DNA of 64,000 bases from Pelomonas sp965229315 (GCF_965229315.1 NZ_CBDDJA010000002.1:1240001-1304000), one strand, 5' to 3'. Counted from the first letter of the stretch, positions 51,710-61,169 are shown. Program-made: numbers and translations. Notes: a model not told the origin generated them from the sequence alone.

Positions 51710-52240
51710 ATGCATGTGAGTCCCCTTCGCCCACCTTGTGCCGCTGCACTGAGCCTGTGCGGGCTGCTGCTCGTGCCACCCGGCGCACAGGCCGAAGACC
51801 TGCCGAAGTCCCCCGCCTGCCGCACGGCGCTGCAGGCGTTGACCGAGGCCGAGGACGCGCTGGCGGATACGGCGGCGGCGTCCTCTGCCGCTGCCACCGA
51901 GCGCCGGCGTGCCGTCGCGGTGCAGTTGCAGCCGTTGCGTCGGCGCGTGGCGGATGCCTGTCTGGGCGGTCTCACCACGTCGCCGCCGCCGTCACAGCAC
52001 ACGCTGGTCGTGCCCGCGCCGCCTGCGCGGCCCGCCACCGCCGCGCCGCGCCCGCTGACCCCGGCGATGCCACCGGTCGTCGTCACGGTGCCGCGCCCCG
52101 ACGTGCCGGTCACGGTCACGACCTGCAATGCGGCGACCTGCCTGGGCAGCGACGGCTCCACGCTGACGCGCGTGGGCCCCAACCTCATCGGGCCGCGCGG
52201 GGCGTGCACGGTGCAAGGGATCTTTGTGCGCTGCCCCTGA
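51710..52240 (+). CDS. Secreted hypothetical protein with Cys-containing C-terminal domain
   Basis: 176 residues from ATG 51710. A signal peptide (MHVSPLRPPCAAALSLCGLL, cleavage after GAQA) is followed by an Ala-rich helical segment with two Cys (SPACRTALQALTEAEDAL, ADACLGG) and a Pro-rich linker. A small C-terminal domain has four Cys (TTCNAATCLGSDGSTLTRVG, ending GACTVQGIFVRCP). I do not recognise the family. The even number of cysteines suggests disulphides in the periplasm. It lies alone between the exporter and the peptidase genes; function unknown. Confidence 0.7.
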   Translation: MHVSPLRPPCAAALSLCGLLLVPPGAQAEDLPKSPACRTALQALTEAEDALADTAAASSAAATERRRAVAVQLQPLRRRVADACLGGLTTSPPPSQHTLVVPAPPARPATAAPRPLTPAMPPVVVTVPRPDVPVTVTTCNAATCLGSDGSTLTRVGPNLIGPRGACTVQGIFVRCP

Positions 52241-52294
52241 CGCGCGGACCCGGGCGTCGCTAGGATGCGGCACCCCAACGCATCCCGGTGCCCC

Positions 52295-53539
52295 ATGGCT
52301 TTCAAGATCGCTCTCGCGGTGTTCGCCGCGACCGTCGCGGCCGCTTCGGTCTGCGCGCAGACGCCAGCGCCCGCCGACCCCGTGGCCACGCTCGTGGACC
52401 ATCTCGCGCTCGACAACTACAAGGCCACCATCCAGGGCCTGACGCAGTTCGGCGACCGACGCCAGGGCACCGAGCGCAACCGGCAGGCGCTGGACTGGAT
52501 CGAGGCGCAGCTGAAGCGCTACGGCTGCACGAACACCGAACGGCTGCGCTACGAGTTCACCGAGCCCGCCCGGCGCGGCCCGGTGCAACTGCAGCCGCTG
52601 CGCGCGGGCGGCCCGGCGGCGCAGGGCGGCGGCACGCTGTTCGGCCGGCGTGCGCCCATCGGCGTGAACACCGACCCGATGGCGCAGCCCGACGAGCGGC
52701 TGCGCGCGCTGAACGCGGAGCCCACGCCGCCGGGCACGACGCCGCGCGAGAGCGTCTACTGCACCAAGGTCGGTTCGACGCGGCCGGACGAGATGTACAT
52801 CGTCTCCGCGCACATGGACGGCATCGGCTTCGGCGAGGCCGCCAACGACGACGGCTCGGGCACGGCGCTGGTCATGGAGCTGGCGCGCATCTTCAGCCTG
52901 CCCGGCGTGACGACGGAGCGCTCCATCCGCTTCATCCTGTGGAACAACGAGGAGACCGGCCTGAACGGCGCCTACGCCTATGTGGCGCAGCGCAAGGACC
53001 TGCAGGGCATCGAGTCGCCCAAGGGCTCGGGCCGGTACCCGGAGCCGACCTGGCTGGGCCTGATCCAGCACGACATGCTGCTGTTCGACCACGGCATGCC
53101 CGTGCCCAAGCTGGACGCCGCGGGCAAGCCGGTGCTGGACGCCCGTGGCCAGCCGGTCTACGTCGCGCCGAAGGAGCAGCGCGCCGAGGCCGACGTGAAC
53201 GTGGAGTTCCAGGTGAACTCCAGACAGGCGGAGGGCTCGGCCAGGCTGGCCTGGCAGCTGCGCGCGGCCAACGAGAAGTACGCGACCGACTATCCGGCCG
53301 CCGTCGGCAACCGCATGACCAACACCGACTCCACGCCGTTCATGGACCTGGTGCCCGCCATCTCCGTGCGCGAGAACGAGCGCGGCATGCAGATCGGTGC
53401 GGGCTGGAACCCGCACTGGCACCAGCCCACCGACCTGTTCTCCACTTACTCGGACAAGGATTTCCTGCTGGGCCTGAACGCCGCGCAGACGACGTTGGCG
53501 GCCGTCGCGCAGCTGGCCGGCGCCAAGGTCGGGCGCTGA
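52295..53539 (+). CDS. Secreted M28-family zinc peptidase
   Basis: 414 residues from ATG 52295, which starts a clear signal peptide (MAFKIALAVFAATVAAASVC, cleavage near CAQ). The earlier ATG at 52265 adds ten uncharged residues and is less likely. Zinc ligands and catalytic residues of M28 aminopeptidases are visible: VSAHMDGIGF, NDDGSGTALVMELARI, WNNEETGLNGAYAY, TNTDSTPFMDLVPA and PHWHQPTDLFSTYSD. It probably trims peptides in the periplasm or outside the cell. A palindrome covers its stop. Confidence 0.9.
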   Translation: MAFKIALAVFAATVAAASVCAQTPAPADPVATLVDHLALDNYKATIQGLTQFGDRRQGTERNRQALDWIEAQLKRYGCTNTERLRYEFTEPARRGPVQLQPLRAGGPAAQGGGTLFGRRAPIGVNTDPMAQPDERLRALNAEPTPPGTTPRESVYCTKVGSTRPDEMYIVSAHMDGIGFGEAANDDGSGTALVMELARIFSLPGVTTERSIRFILWNNEETGLNGAYAYVAQRKDLQGIESPKGSGRYPEPTWLGLIQHDMLLFDHGMPVPKLDAAGKPVLDARGQPVYVAPKEQRAEADVNVEFQVNSRQAEGSARLAWQLRAANEKYATDYPAAVGNRMTNTDSTPFMDLVPAISVRENERGMQIGAGWNPHWHQPTDLFSTYSDKDFLLGLNAAQTTLAAVAQLAGAKVGR

Positions 53540-53560
53540 CGCATCAGGCCTGACGCGTCA
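53537..53560. terminator. Bidirectional terminator-like palindrome spanning two stop codons
   Basis: A 24-bp inverted repeat with one mismatch centred on AGGCCT: TGACGCATCAGG (53537-53548) against CCTGACGCGTCA (53549-53560). Its first three bases are the stop of the M28 peptidase; its last three are the complement of the stop of the convergent acyltransferase. The two genes are thus separated by the palindrome alone. No U-tract follows on either strand. Confidence 0.5.
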
Positions 53561-54670
53561 CACCGTTATGGCGCTGGGCGTCGCGGCCGCTTGCCGTTTC
53601 GCCAGCCGGTCGCGCAGCCGCAGGCAAGGGCGCTCCACCCCGTGGTGCAGCGCGGCGCCCACGGCCAGGATCGCCACCGCATGGAGGGCGAACAGCGCCA
53701 CGCCCTGCAGCGGCAGCGGCAGCGCCGGCGCCAGCCACGCGTGCATGACGAGCTTGTGGCTCAGGTACAGGCTGTACGACGCCGCCGCCACCCAGCCCGC
53801 GCCGGGTACGGCCCTGCGGCCCAGCAGCCCTTGCGGCGAGCTGGCCGACAGCACCAGCAGCCCGAAGCCTAGCGACAGGATGGGCCAGCCGATGGCGTTG
53901 GCCAGCAGGCCCGTGCGGTCGCGGAACAGCCAGAGGGCCAGCGCCGCCACCGCGAAACCGCACAGCATCAGCGGCGTCGAACGCGCCAGCAGCTTTTCCC
54001 ACCAGAGCGGCCGGTACACGCGCAGCGCCGCCAGCATGACGCCGACCAGCAGGCCGTCCAGCCGCATCCATGTCGGGTAGTAGAGGTCCTCGATGAACCA
54101 GGGGCGCGGCGGCTGCGTGGCGTCGTCGTGGAGCCAGACGCCGGTACGCAGCGCGATGCCCGCCAGCACGAGGCCGAGGCACAGCGCCGCGAAGCGAGCC
54201 GCTGACGCACGGCGCGTGGCCCACCAGGCCAGCAGCGGGAACAGCAGGTAGAAGTGCTCCTCCACGCACAGCGACCAGGCATGCGAGAACGCGGGGTTGC
54301 GGCCGTAGTCGATCAACAGGTTCAGCGTGAAGGTCGCGAACTTCCACCACGCGTCCAGCCCCGGTGCCTCGCGCAGCACCGGGAAGGCCACGTACACCGC
54401 CAGCACGACGGCGAACGCCGGCAGGATGCGCCAGGCGCGCCGCCCGTAGAAGCTGCCCAGCCGCAGCGGCTCGCCGCGCTGCAGCGTGCGCAGCAGTTGC
54501 GAGCCGATCAGGAAGCCGCTGAGCACGAAGAAGATGTCCACGCCGGCCCAGCCGAATCGGGACAGCCACTCGAAGCGCGGCCCCAGGCCATCGACAAGGA
54601 AGGAGTGGAAGAGCATCACCCAGACGATGGCGATGCTGCGCAGCAGGTCGAGACCAGGCAGATGTGGCAT
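53558..54670 (-). CDS. Membrane acyltransferase, OafA/YrhL-like (acyltransferase family 3)
   Basis: 370 residues from the ATG at 54670. About ten transmembrane helices carry the family signature: LPGLDLLRSIAIVWVMLFHS (catalytic His), AGVDIFFVLSGFLIGSQLL, YGRRAWRILPAF and HAWSLCVEEHFYLLFPLL. Such enzymes O-acetylate or acylate polysaccharides and lipids, taking acetyl-CoA across the inner membrane. No SGNH domain is attached, in contrast to the gene at 58955. It is isolated from the XrtA locus, so its substrate is not clear. Confidence 0.9.
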   Translation of the reverse strand: MPHLPGLDLLRSIAIVWVMLFHSFLVDGLGPRFEWLSRFGWAGVDIFFVLSGFLIGSQLLRTLQRGEPLRLGSFYGRRAWRILPAFAVVLAVYVAFPVLREAPGLDAWWKFATFTLNLLIDYGRNPAFSHAWSLCVEEHFYLLFPLLAWWATRRASAARFAALCLGLVLAGIALRTGVWLHDDATQPPRPWFIEDLYYPTWMRLDGLLVGVMLAALRVYRPLWWEKLLARSTPLMLCGFAVAALALWLFRDRTGLLANAIGWPILSLGFGLLVLSASSPQGLLGRRAVPGAGWVAAASYSLYLSHKLVMHAWLAPALPLPLQGVALFALHAVAILAVGAALHHGVERPCLRLRDRLAKRQAAATPSAITV

Positions 54671-54791
54671 GGAGGGCGTAGTGAATGGGTCTTCGGGCCG
54701 AGCGCCGGGCCGCTCCCAAGCCGTCCCCTCGGGGGACCCGATCAGGCCCGCCCGCGTTCAGCGGAAGCGGGACTGGGCGAGGGGCATCAGC
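54671..54791. terminator. Gap after acnA with short hairpins
   Basis: A 121-bp spacer between acnA and the acyltransferase, both on the reverse strand. It holds GTCCCC-TCG-GGGGAC (54723-54737) and looser GC dyads, which could end acnA transcription. No U-tract and no clear promoter was seen. Confidence 0.3.
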
Positions 54792-57515
54792 TCAGGCAGC
54801 GAGGAGCTGTCTGAGTACAAAAGGCAGGATGCCGCCGTGGAAGTAGTAGTCCACCTCGATGGCGGTGTCGATGCGCAGCGTCAGCTTCACGGCCACCTGG
54901 CTGCCGTCCGCCCGTGTGATGGTCATCACCGCGTCGCCCTGCGGCTTGATGTCGTCCGCCAGCGTGATGTCGATGGTCTCGGCGCCGGTCAGGCCCAGGC
55001 TCTCCCAGGAGTCGCCGGCCTTGAACTGCAGCGGCAGCACGCCCATGCCGATCAGGTTGGAACGGTGGATGCGCTCGAAGCTCTTGGCGATGACGGCCTT
55101 GATGCCCAGCAGTTGCGTGCCCTTGGCGGCCCAGTCGCGACTCGACCCGGTGCCGTACTCCTCGCCCGCGAAGATGACGGTCGGCGTGCCCTCCGCGATG
55201 TAGTCCATCGCGGCGTCGTAGATGGCCATCTTGTGGCCGCCCTTGAGCGTGTAGCCGCCTTCCTCGCGCGAGCCGTCGGGGTGGGCGGGCAGCATCAGGT
55301 TCTTCACGCGCACGTTGGCGAAGGTGCCGCGCATCATGACGTCGTGGTTGCCGCGGCGCGCGCCGTAGGAGTTGAAGTCGGCCTTCTGCACGCCGTGCTC
55401 GACGAGGAACTTGCCGGCCGGCGTCGTTTCCTTGAACGAGCCGGCAGGGCTGATGTGGTCGGTGGTGATGGAGTCGCCGAACAGTGCCATGACGCGGGCG
55501 CCCTTGACGCCGGACACCAGCGTCTTGGGCTGCATCGTGAAGCCCGAGAAGAACGGCGGCTGCGCGATGTAGGTGCTCTTGGGCCAGTTGTAGACCTGGC
55601 CCTTGACGCCCTTGATCGCGTCCCAGAGCTTGCCGGGCTTGCTGGCGACCTGCTCGTAGTTGGCCCTGAACGCCTTGGCGTTCATCGCGTACTTCATCAG
55701 CGCGTAGATCTCGTCGCTGCTGGGCCAGATGTCGCCCAGGTAGACCGGCTTGCCGTTCTTGCCGTGGCCCACGGGCTGGGTCATCAGGTCCGTGGTGACG
55801 TTGCCGGCAATCGCGTAGGCGACGACCAGCGGCGGGCTGGCGAGGAAGTTGGCCTTCAGGTTGGGGTGGATGCGCGCCTCGAAGTTGCGGTTGCCCGACA
55901 GCACGGCCGCGCAGACGAGGTCGTTGTCCTGGATGAGCCGGTTCAGCTCCGGCGTCAGGTCGCCCGCGTTGCCGATGCAGGTCGTGCAGCCGTAGGCGGC
56001 GACGTTGAAGCCCAGCTTCTCCAGATAGGGCAGCAGGCCGGCCTTCTCCAGGTACTCGGTGACGATGCGCGAGCCGGGCGCCAGCGACGTCTTGATGTGC
56101 GGCTGCACCGTCAGCCCCGCCTCCACGGCCTTCTTGGCCAGCAGCCCGGCGGCCAGCAGCACGCCGGGGTTGCTGGTGTTGGTGCATGACGTGATGGCAG
56201 CGATCAGCACGTCGCCGTTGCGGATCTCCAGGCCCGAGTCGGTCTTGAACGGCTGCGTGAGCTTTTCGGCCGGCTGGTTGAAGCCGTTCTCGGCCGTGGA
56301 CTTGCTGAACAGCTCGGCGAACTGGGTCGCGAGGTGCGTGATCTCGATGCGGTCCTGCGGGCGCTTGGGGCCGGCGAGGCTGGGTGCCACGGTGCCGAGG
56401 TCCAGCGAGACGACGGAGGTGTAGTCCAGCTCGCCCTTTTTCGGGATGCCGTACATGCCCTGCGCCTTCCAGTAGGCCTCGAAGGCCTCGATCTCGGCCT
56501 TGGTGCGGCCGGTGCCCTTGAAGTAGTCGACGGTCTTGTCGTCCACCGGGAAGAAGCCCATCGTCGCGCCGTACTCCGGCGCCATGTTGGCGATGGTGGC
56601 CCGGTCGGGCAGCGCCAGGCTGGCCGTGCCCTCGCCGAAGAACTCGACGAACTTGCCCACCACCTTGTGCTTGCGCAGGATCTCGGTGACGGTCAGCACC
56701 AGGTCGGTCGCCGTGACGCCCTCGCGCAGCTGTCCGGTCAGCTCGAAGCCGACGACGTCCGGCGTCAGCATGTACACCGGCTGGCCCAGCATGCCGGCCT
56801 CGGCCTCGATGCCGCCCACGCCCCAGCCGACGACGCCGATGCCGTTGATCATGGTGGTGTGGCTGTCGGTGCCGACCAGGCTGTCGGGGTAGTAGACGCC
56901 GGCCTTGGTCTTGTGCACGCCGCGCGCCAGGTATTCCAGGTTCACCTGGTGCACGATGCCGAAGCCCGGGGGCACGACGCCGAAGGTGTCGAAGGCCTGC
57001 ATGCCCCACTTCATGAACTCGTAGCGCTCGCGGTTGCGCTCGAACTCCAGCTTCATGTTCAGGTCCAGCGCCTGCTGGGTGCCGTAGTAGTCGATCATGA
57101 CGCTGTGGTCCACCACCAGATCCACCGGCACCAGCGGTTCGATGGCCTTGGGGTCGTGCCCCAGGTCGGCCGCCACGTTGCGCATCGCGGCCAGGTCGGC
57201 CAGCAGCGGCACGCCGGTGAAGTCCTGCAGCACGACGCGGGCGACGACGAACGGGATCTCGTCCACGCGTTCGGCGACGGGCTTCCAGTTCGCCAACTGC
57301 GTCACATGCTCCGCCGTCACCTTCTTGCCATCGCAGTTGCGCAGCACGCTCTCCAGCACGATGCGCATGGACACCGGCATGCGGCTCACGTTCGGGAAGG
57401 CCTCGGCCAGCTTGGGCAGCGAGAAGAACTGGCCGGCCTTGCCGGACGCGGTCTTGAAGCTGGCCTGGGTGTCGGCGAACGCGTGCGAGGAGGCTGCGGA
57501 CTTGGGTTTCACCAT
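54792..57515 (-). CDS. acnA: Aconitate hydratase A
   Basis: 907 residues from the ATG at 57515, behind a GGAG ribosome site; an ATG nine codons upstream lacks one. It is the monofunctional AcnA/IRP type: DFTGVPLLADLAAMRN, LVGTDSHTTMINGIGVVGWG, the iron-sulphur cysteines in ITSCTNTSNPGVL and YGCTTCIGNAGDL, GDSITTDHISPAGSF and GEEYGTGSSRDWAAKG. It interconverts citrate and isocitrate in the TCA cycle. It is divergent from the MATE gene with a 77-bp gap that must hold both promoters. Complete and normal in length. Confidence 0.96.
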   Translation of the reverse strand: MVKPKSAASSHAFADTQASFKTASGKAGQFFSLPKLAEAFPNVSRMPVSMRIVLESVLRNCDGKKVTAEHVTQLANWKPVAERVDEIPFVVARVVLQDFTGVPLLADLAAMRNVAADLGHDPKAIEPLVPVDLVVDHSVMIDYYGTQQALDLNMKLEFERNRERYEFMKWGMQAFDTFGVVPPGFGIVHQVNLEYLARGVHKTKAGVYYPDSLVGTDSHTTMINGIGVVGWGVGGIEAEAGMLGQPVYMLTPDVVGFELTGQLREGVTATDLVLTVTEILRKHKVVGKFVEFFGEGTASLALPDRATIANMAPEYGATMGFFPVDDKTVDYFKGTGRTKAEIEAFEAYWKAQGMYGIPKKGELDYTSVVSLDLGTVAPSLAGPKRPQDRIEITHLATQFAELFSKSTAENGFNQPAEKLTQPFKTDSGLEIRNGDVLIAAITSCTNTSNPGVLLAAGLLAKKAVEAGLTVQPHIKTSLAPGSRIVTEYLEKAGLLPYLEKLGFNVAAYGCTTCIGNAGDLTPELNRLIQDNDLVCAAVLSGNRNFEARIHPNLKANFLASPPLVVAYAIAGNVTTDLMTQPVGHGKNGKPVYLGDIWPSSDEIYALMKYAMNAKAFRANYEQVASKPGKLWDAIKGVKGQVYNWPKSTYIAQPPFFSGFTMQPKTLVSGVKGARVMALFGDSITTDHISPAGSFKETTPAGKFLVEHGVQKADFNSYGARRGNHDVMMRGTFANVRVKNLMLPAHPDGSREEGGYTLKGGHKMAIYDAAMDYIAEGTPTVIFAGEEYGTGSSRDWAAKGTQLLGIKAVIAKSFERIHRSNLIGMGVLPLQFKAGDSWESLGLTGAETIDITLADDIKPQGDAVMTITRADGSQVAVKLTLRIDTAIEVDYYFHGGILPFVLRQLLAA

Positions 57516-57592
57516 GGTTACTCCATTACGATTTCGGGCCATTGTGGCGAGCTTGCCGTGACTTGTGTGAATCCCGCCTTTCGCGCTCGGCC

Positions 57593-58942
57593 ATGACGGC
57601 CGTTGCCGCTCGCCCCCGTCTCTTTGCGCTGACCTGGCCGCTGCTGCTGGAGCTGCTGCTGGGCATCGGCATCGGCGTCATCGGCACGGCGCTGGCGGCG
57701 CGGCTGTCGGATGACAGCGGCGCCGCGTTCGGCCTGGCCAACCAGGTCTTTGCAACACTTTTCATCCTGTTCCGCATCATCGGCGCGGGCGTCAGCGTGG
57801 CCATCACGCAGGCGCTGGGCGCGGGGCGGCGCGACCAGGCCGACGCGGTGGCCCGCGCGGTGGTGGGCGCCAGCACCTGGCTGGGGCTGACGGGCGCGGC
57901 CGTGGCCCTCATTGCGGCCGGCCCGCTGCTGGGCGTCGTCAACGCGCCGCCCGAGGTCGCGCCGCTGGCCGGCACGCTGCTGCAAGCCCTGGCCCCCGCG
58001 CTGCTGATGGACGCCTGGAACGCCAGCATGGCCAGTGTCATGCGCGCCCACCTGCGCAGCCGCGACGCGCTGGCCGTGGTCATCGCCATCCAGCTCGTCA
58101 CGCTGCTCGTCGCGTTGGCGGCCATGCCGCACCTGGGCCTCGTGGGCTATGCGCTGGCCTGCACCTGCGGGCGCGCCGTGGGCCTGGCGCTGCACATCCT
58201 GCTGTGGCGCGCGCGGCTGGGCCTGCGACTGCGCCCGGCCGACTGGTGGCGCCTGGTGCGCGCGCCGCTGGCCACCGTGCTGCACATCGGCATCCCGGGC
58301 GCGGCGGAGAACATCGCCTGGCGCCTGGCGTTCATGACGAGCCTCGCGGCGGTGGCGCAACTGGGCGCGCACTCGCTGGCCACGCACGCCTACACGATGC
58401 AGTTTCTCTACGTGATCCTGATGTTCAGCCTGGCCATCGGTTTCGCGGTCGAGATCCTCGTGGGCCACCTCGTCGGGGCGGGCGAGCTGCATGCGGCACA
58501 CCGGCTGGTGCGCCGCGCGCTGGCGCTGGGCTTCGTCGTGGCCTTGCTGGTGGCGGGCGCCTTCGCGCTGGCCGGGCCCTGGCTGCTGGCCCGCTTCACG
58601 TCCGACCCCGAGATCATCGCGCTGGGCGCCACGCTGCTGTGGTGGACGGTGCTGCTGGAGCCGGGCCGCACGTTCAACCTGGTCGTCATCAACGCGCTGC
58701 GCGCCACGGGCGACGCGCGCTACCCCGTCATGGCTGGCGCGGCGTCCATGGTCGTCGTGCTGGCCGGCGGCAGCTGGTTCCTGGGCGTGTACCTGGGCTG
58801 GGGGCTCGTGGGCGTGTGGATCGCCTACGCGGCGGATGAGTGGATTCGCGGGCTGCTGATGTGGCGGCGATGGGCGACACTGGGGTGGTTGCCCCACGCC
58901 CGTGCGGCTCACAGGCGGCTGCGAAGCCGTACCAGCTCCTGA
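57593..58942 (+). CDS. MATE family efflux transporter
   Basis: 449 residues from ATG 57593; an earlier start at 57542 would enter the acnA promoter. Twelve transmembrane helices in two MatE repeats: FALTWPLLLELLLGIGIGVI and LFRIIGAGVSVAITQALGAG in the first half, LATVLHIGIPGAAENIAW in the second. MATE proteins use Na+ or H+ gradients to export drugs or metabolites. The substrate is unknown. The downstream acyltransferase begins 12 bp after its stop but differs in composition, so co-transcription may be recent. Confidence 0.9.
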   Translation: MTAVAARPRLFALTWPLLLELLLGIGIGVIGTALAARLSDDSGAAFGLANQVFATLFILFRIIGAGVSVAITQALGAGRRDQADAVARAVVGASTWLGLTGAAVALIAAGPLLGVVNAPPEVAPLAGTLLQALAPALLMDAWNASMASVMRAHLRSRDALAVVIAIQLVTLLVALAAMPHLGLVGYALACTCGRAVGLALHILLWRARLGLRLRPADWWRLVRAPLATVLHIGIPGAAENIAWRLAFMTSLAAVAQLGAHSLATHAYTMQFLYVILMFSLAIGFAVEILVGHLVGAGELHAAHRLVRRALALGFVVALLVAGAFALAGPWLLARFTSDPEIIALGATLLWWTVLLEPGRTFNLVVINALRATGDARYPVMAGAASMVVVLAGGSWFLGVYLGWGLVGVWIAYAADEWIRGLLMWRRWATLGWLPHARAAHRRLRSRTSS

Positions 58943-58954
58943 CTGGCTCCAGCG

Positions 58955-60922
58955 ATGTCTGGCTTCCAGACCGCCATGAGATACAGACCAGAAATCGACG
59001 GCCTTCGCGCGTTCGCGGTTCTGCCCGTGATCTTCTTTCATGCCGGCGTTGCTGGGTTTGAAGGCGGCTTTGTCGGCGTCGATATCTTCTTTGTGATCAG
59101 TGGATTCCTGATCACGTCAATCCTGGTGTCGGAACTCGAGACAGGCAAGTTCTCGATTGTTTCATTTTATGAGCGACGTGCCAGAAGGATTCTTCCGGCG
59201 CTGTTTTTCATGATGCTGTTGTGCCTGCCTCTGGCATGGCTGTTCCTGCTGCCGGCTGATCTCGAAGATTTCTCACGCAGCATGGTGGCCGTCGTGGCCT
59301 TTGTTTCTAATATATTTTTCTGGTGGACGAGCGACTATTTTGCCGCCGCCGCAGAGTTGAAGCCTTTGCTGCACACCTGGAGCCTGGCGGTTGAAGAGCA
59401 GTATTACCTGTTCTATCCGGTCTTGCTGCTTTCTCTGTGGCGTTGCGGGCGACGCAGCGTGTTTTGGGTGCTGGCTGTTGCCAGTGTTGCGAGCCTGGTG
59501 ACGGCCCAGATCGGCATTGCCACGAAACCAGTGGCGGCCTTTTATCTGTTGCCAACACGGGCCTGGGAGCTGTTGTTAGGCAGTCTGGTGGTTTTCGTTG
59601 TGCCCAAGATTGATGCGCTTCTGAACAATCAAGTGGTTGCCGAGATTGCAGCGGCGCTCGGGCTGATGTTGATTTCTTACGCCATCCTGTGGTTTGACAA
59701 ATCGACGCCGTTTCCCGGAGCGTGGGCGTTGGTGCCTACCGTCGGGACGGTACTCATCCTCGCCTTTGCTCGACCGGCGACGCGGGTTGGCCGGCTGCTC
59801 GGCTGGGGGCCGTTCGTCAAGATGGGGCTCATCAGCTACAGCGCCTACCTGTGGCACCAACCGCTGATCGCTTTCGTTCGCCATGAAGCGGTCAGCGCAC
59901 CCGGACCTGGCCTTCTTGCCGCCGTGATCGCGACGTCCCTGGTGTTGGCTCACGTCAGTTGGCGTTATGTCGAGAGCCCATTCAGGGCCAGGGGTGTGTT
60001 TTCCCGTCGCCAGATTTTCGTTTTCAGCGCGGTTGGATTGCTGTTCTTCGGTGGCGTGGGCGTTGTCGGCGCTGTTAACAAGGGCTTCGCCGACAGGTTG
60101 CCAACTGCCTCGAGGGGAGCTGATGCGGACATGGCGAGATCGGACAGCGGCTGGTGTTTTTACAGTATCGACGCCAATGCGGCGTTGAAGGTGGGTTCTG
60201 CGGGCACCACGTGCTGGCTGGGGGAGCGTGCCGCTCATACCAAAGCATTGCTCGTTGGCGATTCTTTCGCTGGGCAGTACGAGCCGCTGTGGGATGTGGT
60301 GGGCCGCAGGTCCGGCTTCGCCGTCAACTCCATCACCACGAACTGGTGTTTTCCGGCCTTGGGCGATGAATTCATCGGCCCGAAAACCAGCATGGCGTAC
60401 AGGCAATGCCAATTCAATCGTGCCTTCGTCGGCAGCGAGATTGGACGGTATGATTTTGTCGTTGTTGCTGGCCATTGGATGAAAGTGGCCAACTTGGATC
60501 AGCTGAAGGCAACGATGGAATTCATCGACTGGCTCAGTGCACGGGTCCGATTTGTCGTTGTGATGCCCAGCCCACGGCTCTACGATGCCGACATCGCCGC
60601 ATACTATAAGAAGTCTCATATTCGAGGTTCGGCCTTTGATCCTCGAAAGGTGGGTGTCGAACGGGACAGGCAAGCCGAAGCGGCAAACCGCGCGTTGAGC
60701 GCGAGAGTTGCCGGTTGGGGCAATGTATTGATGCTCGACCGTGCAGACTTGTTCTCGATCGATGGGCATGTTTCCGATGTGACGGAGGCGGGCGTTCCCT
60801 TCAGCTTGGAGGGCACGCACATCAGCGTGGCGGGCGCCCAGGCGGCCGCAGCGGGGTTCATGCGGTCCGGTGCCTATGTTCGCTTCGAGCAATTGTTGAG
60901 AGGCGATGCACTTCCGCGTTGA
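58955..60922 (+). CDS. OafA-like acyltransferase with C-terminal SGNH domain
   Basis: 655 residues from ATG 58955; an internal ATG at 58976 (MRYRPEIDGLRA) is also a good start. The membrane half has RPEIDGLRAFAVLPVIFFHA, GGFVGVDIFFVISGFLI, YERRARRILPALF and HTWSLAVEEQYYLFYP. From about residue 390 a periplasmic SGNH-type domain follows, with the nucleophile motif LLVGDSFAGQYEPLW, VVVAGHWMK and the terminal His motif SLEGTHISVAG. Such proteins O-acetylate O-antigen or exopolysaccharide. The gene has a visibly lower GC content and more AT-ending codons than its neighbours, a sign of transfer. Confidence 0.92.
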   Translation: MSGFQTAMRYRPEIDGLRAFAVLPVIFFHAGVAGFEGGFVGVDIFFVISGFLITSILVSELETGKFSIVSFYERRARRILPALFFMMLLCLPLAWLFLLPADLEDFSRSMVAVVAFVSNIFFWWTSDYFAAAAELKPLLHTWSLAVEEQYYLFYPVLLLSLWRCGRRSVFWVLAVASVASLVTAQIGIATKPVAAFYLLPTRAWELLLGSLVVFVVPKIDALLNNQVVAEIAAALGLMLISYAILWFDKSTPFPGAWALVPTVGTVLILAFARPATRVGRLLGWGPFVKMGLISYSAYLWHQPLIAFVRHEAVSAPGPGLLAAVIATSLVLAHVSWRYVESPFRARGVFSRRQIFVFSAVGLLFFGGVGVVGAVNKGFADRLPTASRGADADMARSDSGWCFYSIDANAALKVGSAGTTCWLGERAAHTKALLVGDSFAGQYEPLWDVVGRRSGFAVNSITTNWCFPALGDEFIGPKTSMAYRQCQFNRAFVGSEIGRYDFVVVAGHWMKVANLDQLKATMEFIDWLSARVRFVVVMPSPRLYDADIAAYYKKSHIRGSAFDPRKVGVERDRQAEAANRALSARVAGWGNVLMLDRADLFSIDGHVSDVTEAGVPFSLEGTHISVAGAQAAAAGFMRSGAYVRFEQLLRGDALPR

Positions 60923-61169
60923 GTAGGCGGCGCAGCGTGAGTTGTGGCTCGGTGCGGAGCTGATCGTCTATGCTGCGGATGGGCCCGCTGAGCGGCGTTG
61001 CGGTGTGCCGGCGCGGGGCGCTTCATGGCCAGTTGTCGAGGACCTCTACAGGGCTTTCGCTGGTTCAGCCCAGTTCAATCCCGTCCCACGGCTCCGTATT
61101 TTCCTGGTTAGTAAATATTGAGGGTAGCTGCCTACAATGCACGCCTTTCGCCTGGCCTCTCCTGTGCCC
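60923..61169 (+). promoter_or_regulatory. Upstream region of the BMP-type transporter operon
   Basis: 247 bp without a convincing gene. The last 70 bases are AT-richer (GTATTTTCCTGGTTAGTAAA near 61096-61115) and contain TACAAT at 61133-61138, a plausible -10 box, without a well-spaced -35. No riboswitch fold was recognised. Confidence 0.3.

Noticed and set aside
11004..54737. C5/G5 hairpins at 11004-11020, near 30100 and at 54723-54737 as one dispersed repeat family
   Set aside because: The arms are short, the loops differ and the flanks do not align. In GC-rich DNA this is expected by chance.
61118..61138. TTGAGG and TACAAT as a -35/-10 pair before the BMP binding-protein gene
   Set aside because: The spacer is only nine bases. 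TACAAT alone is kept as a weak -10 candidate.
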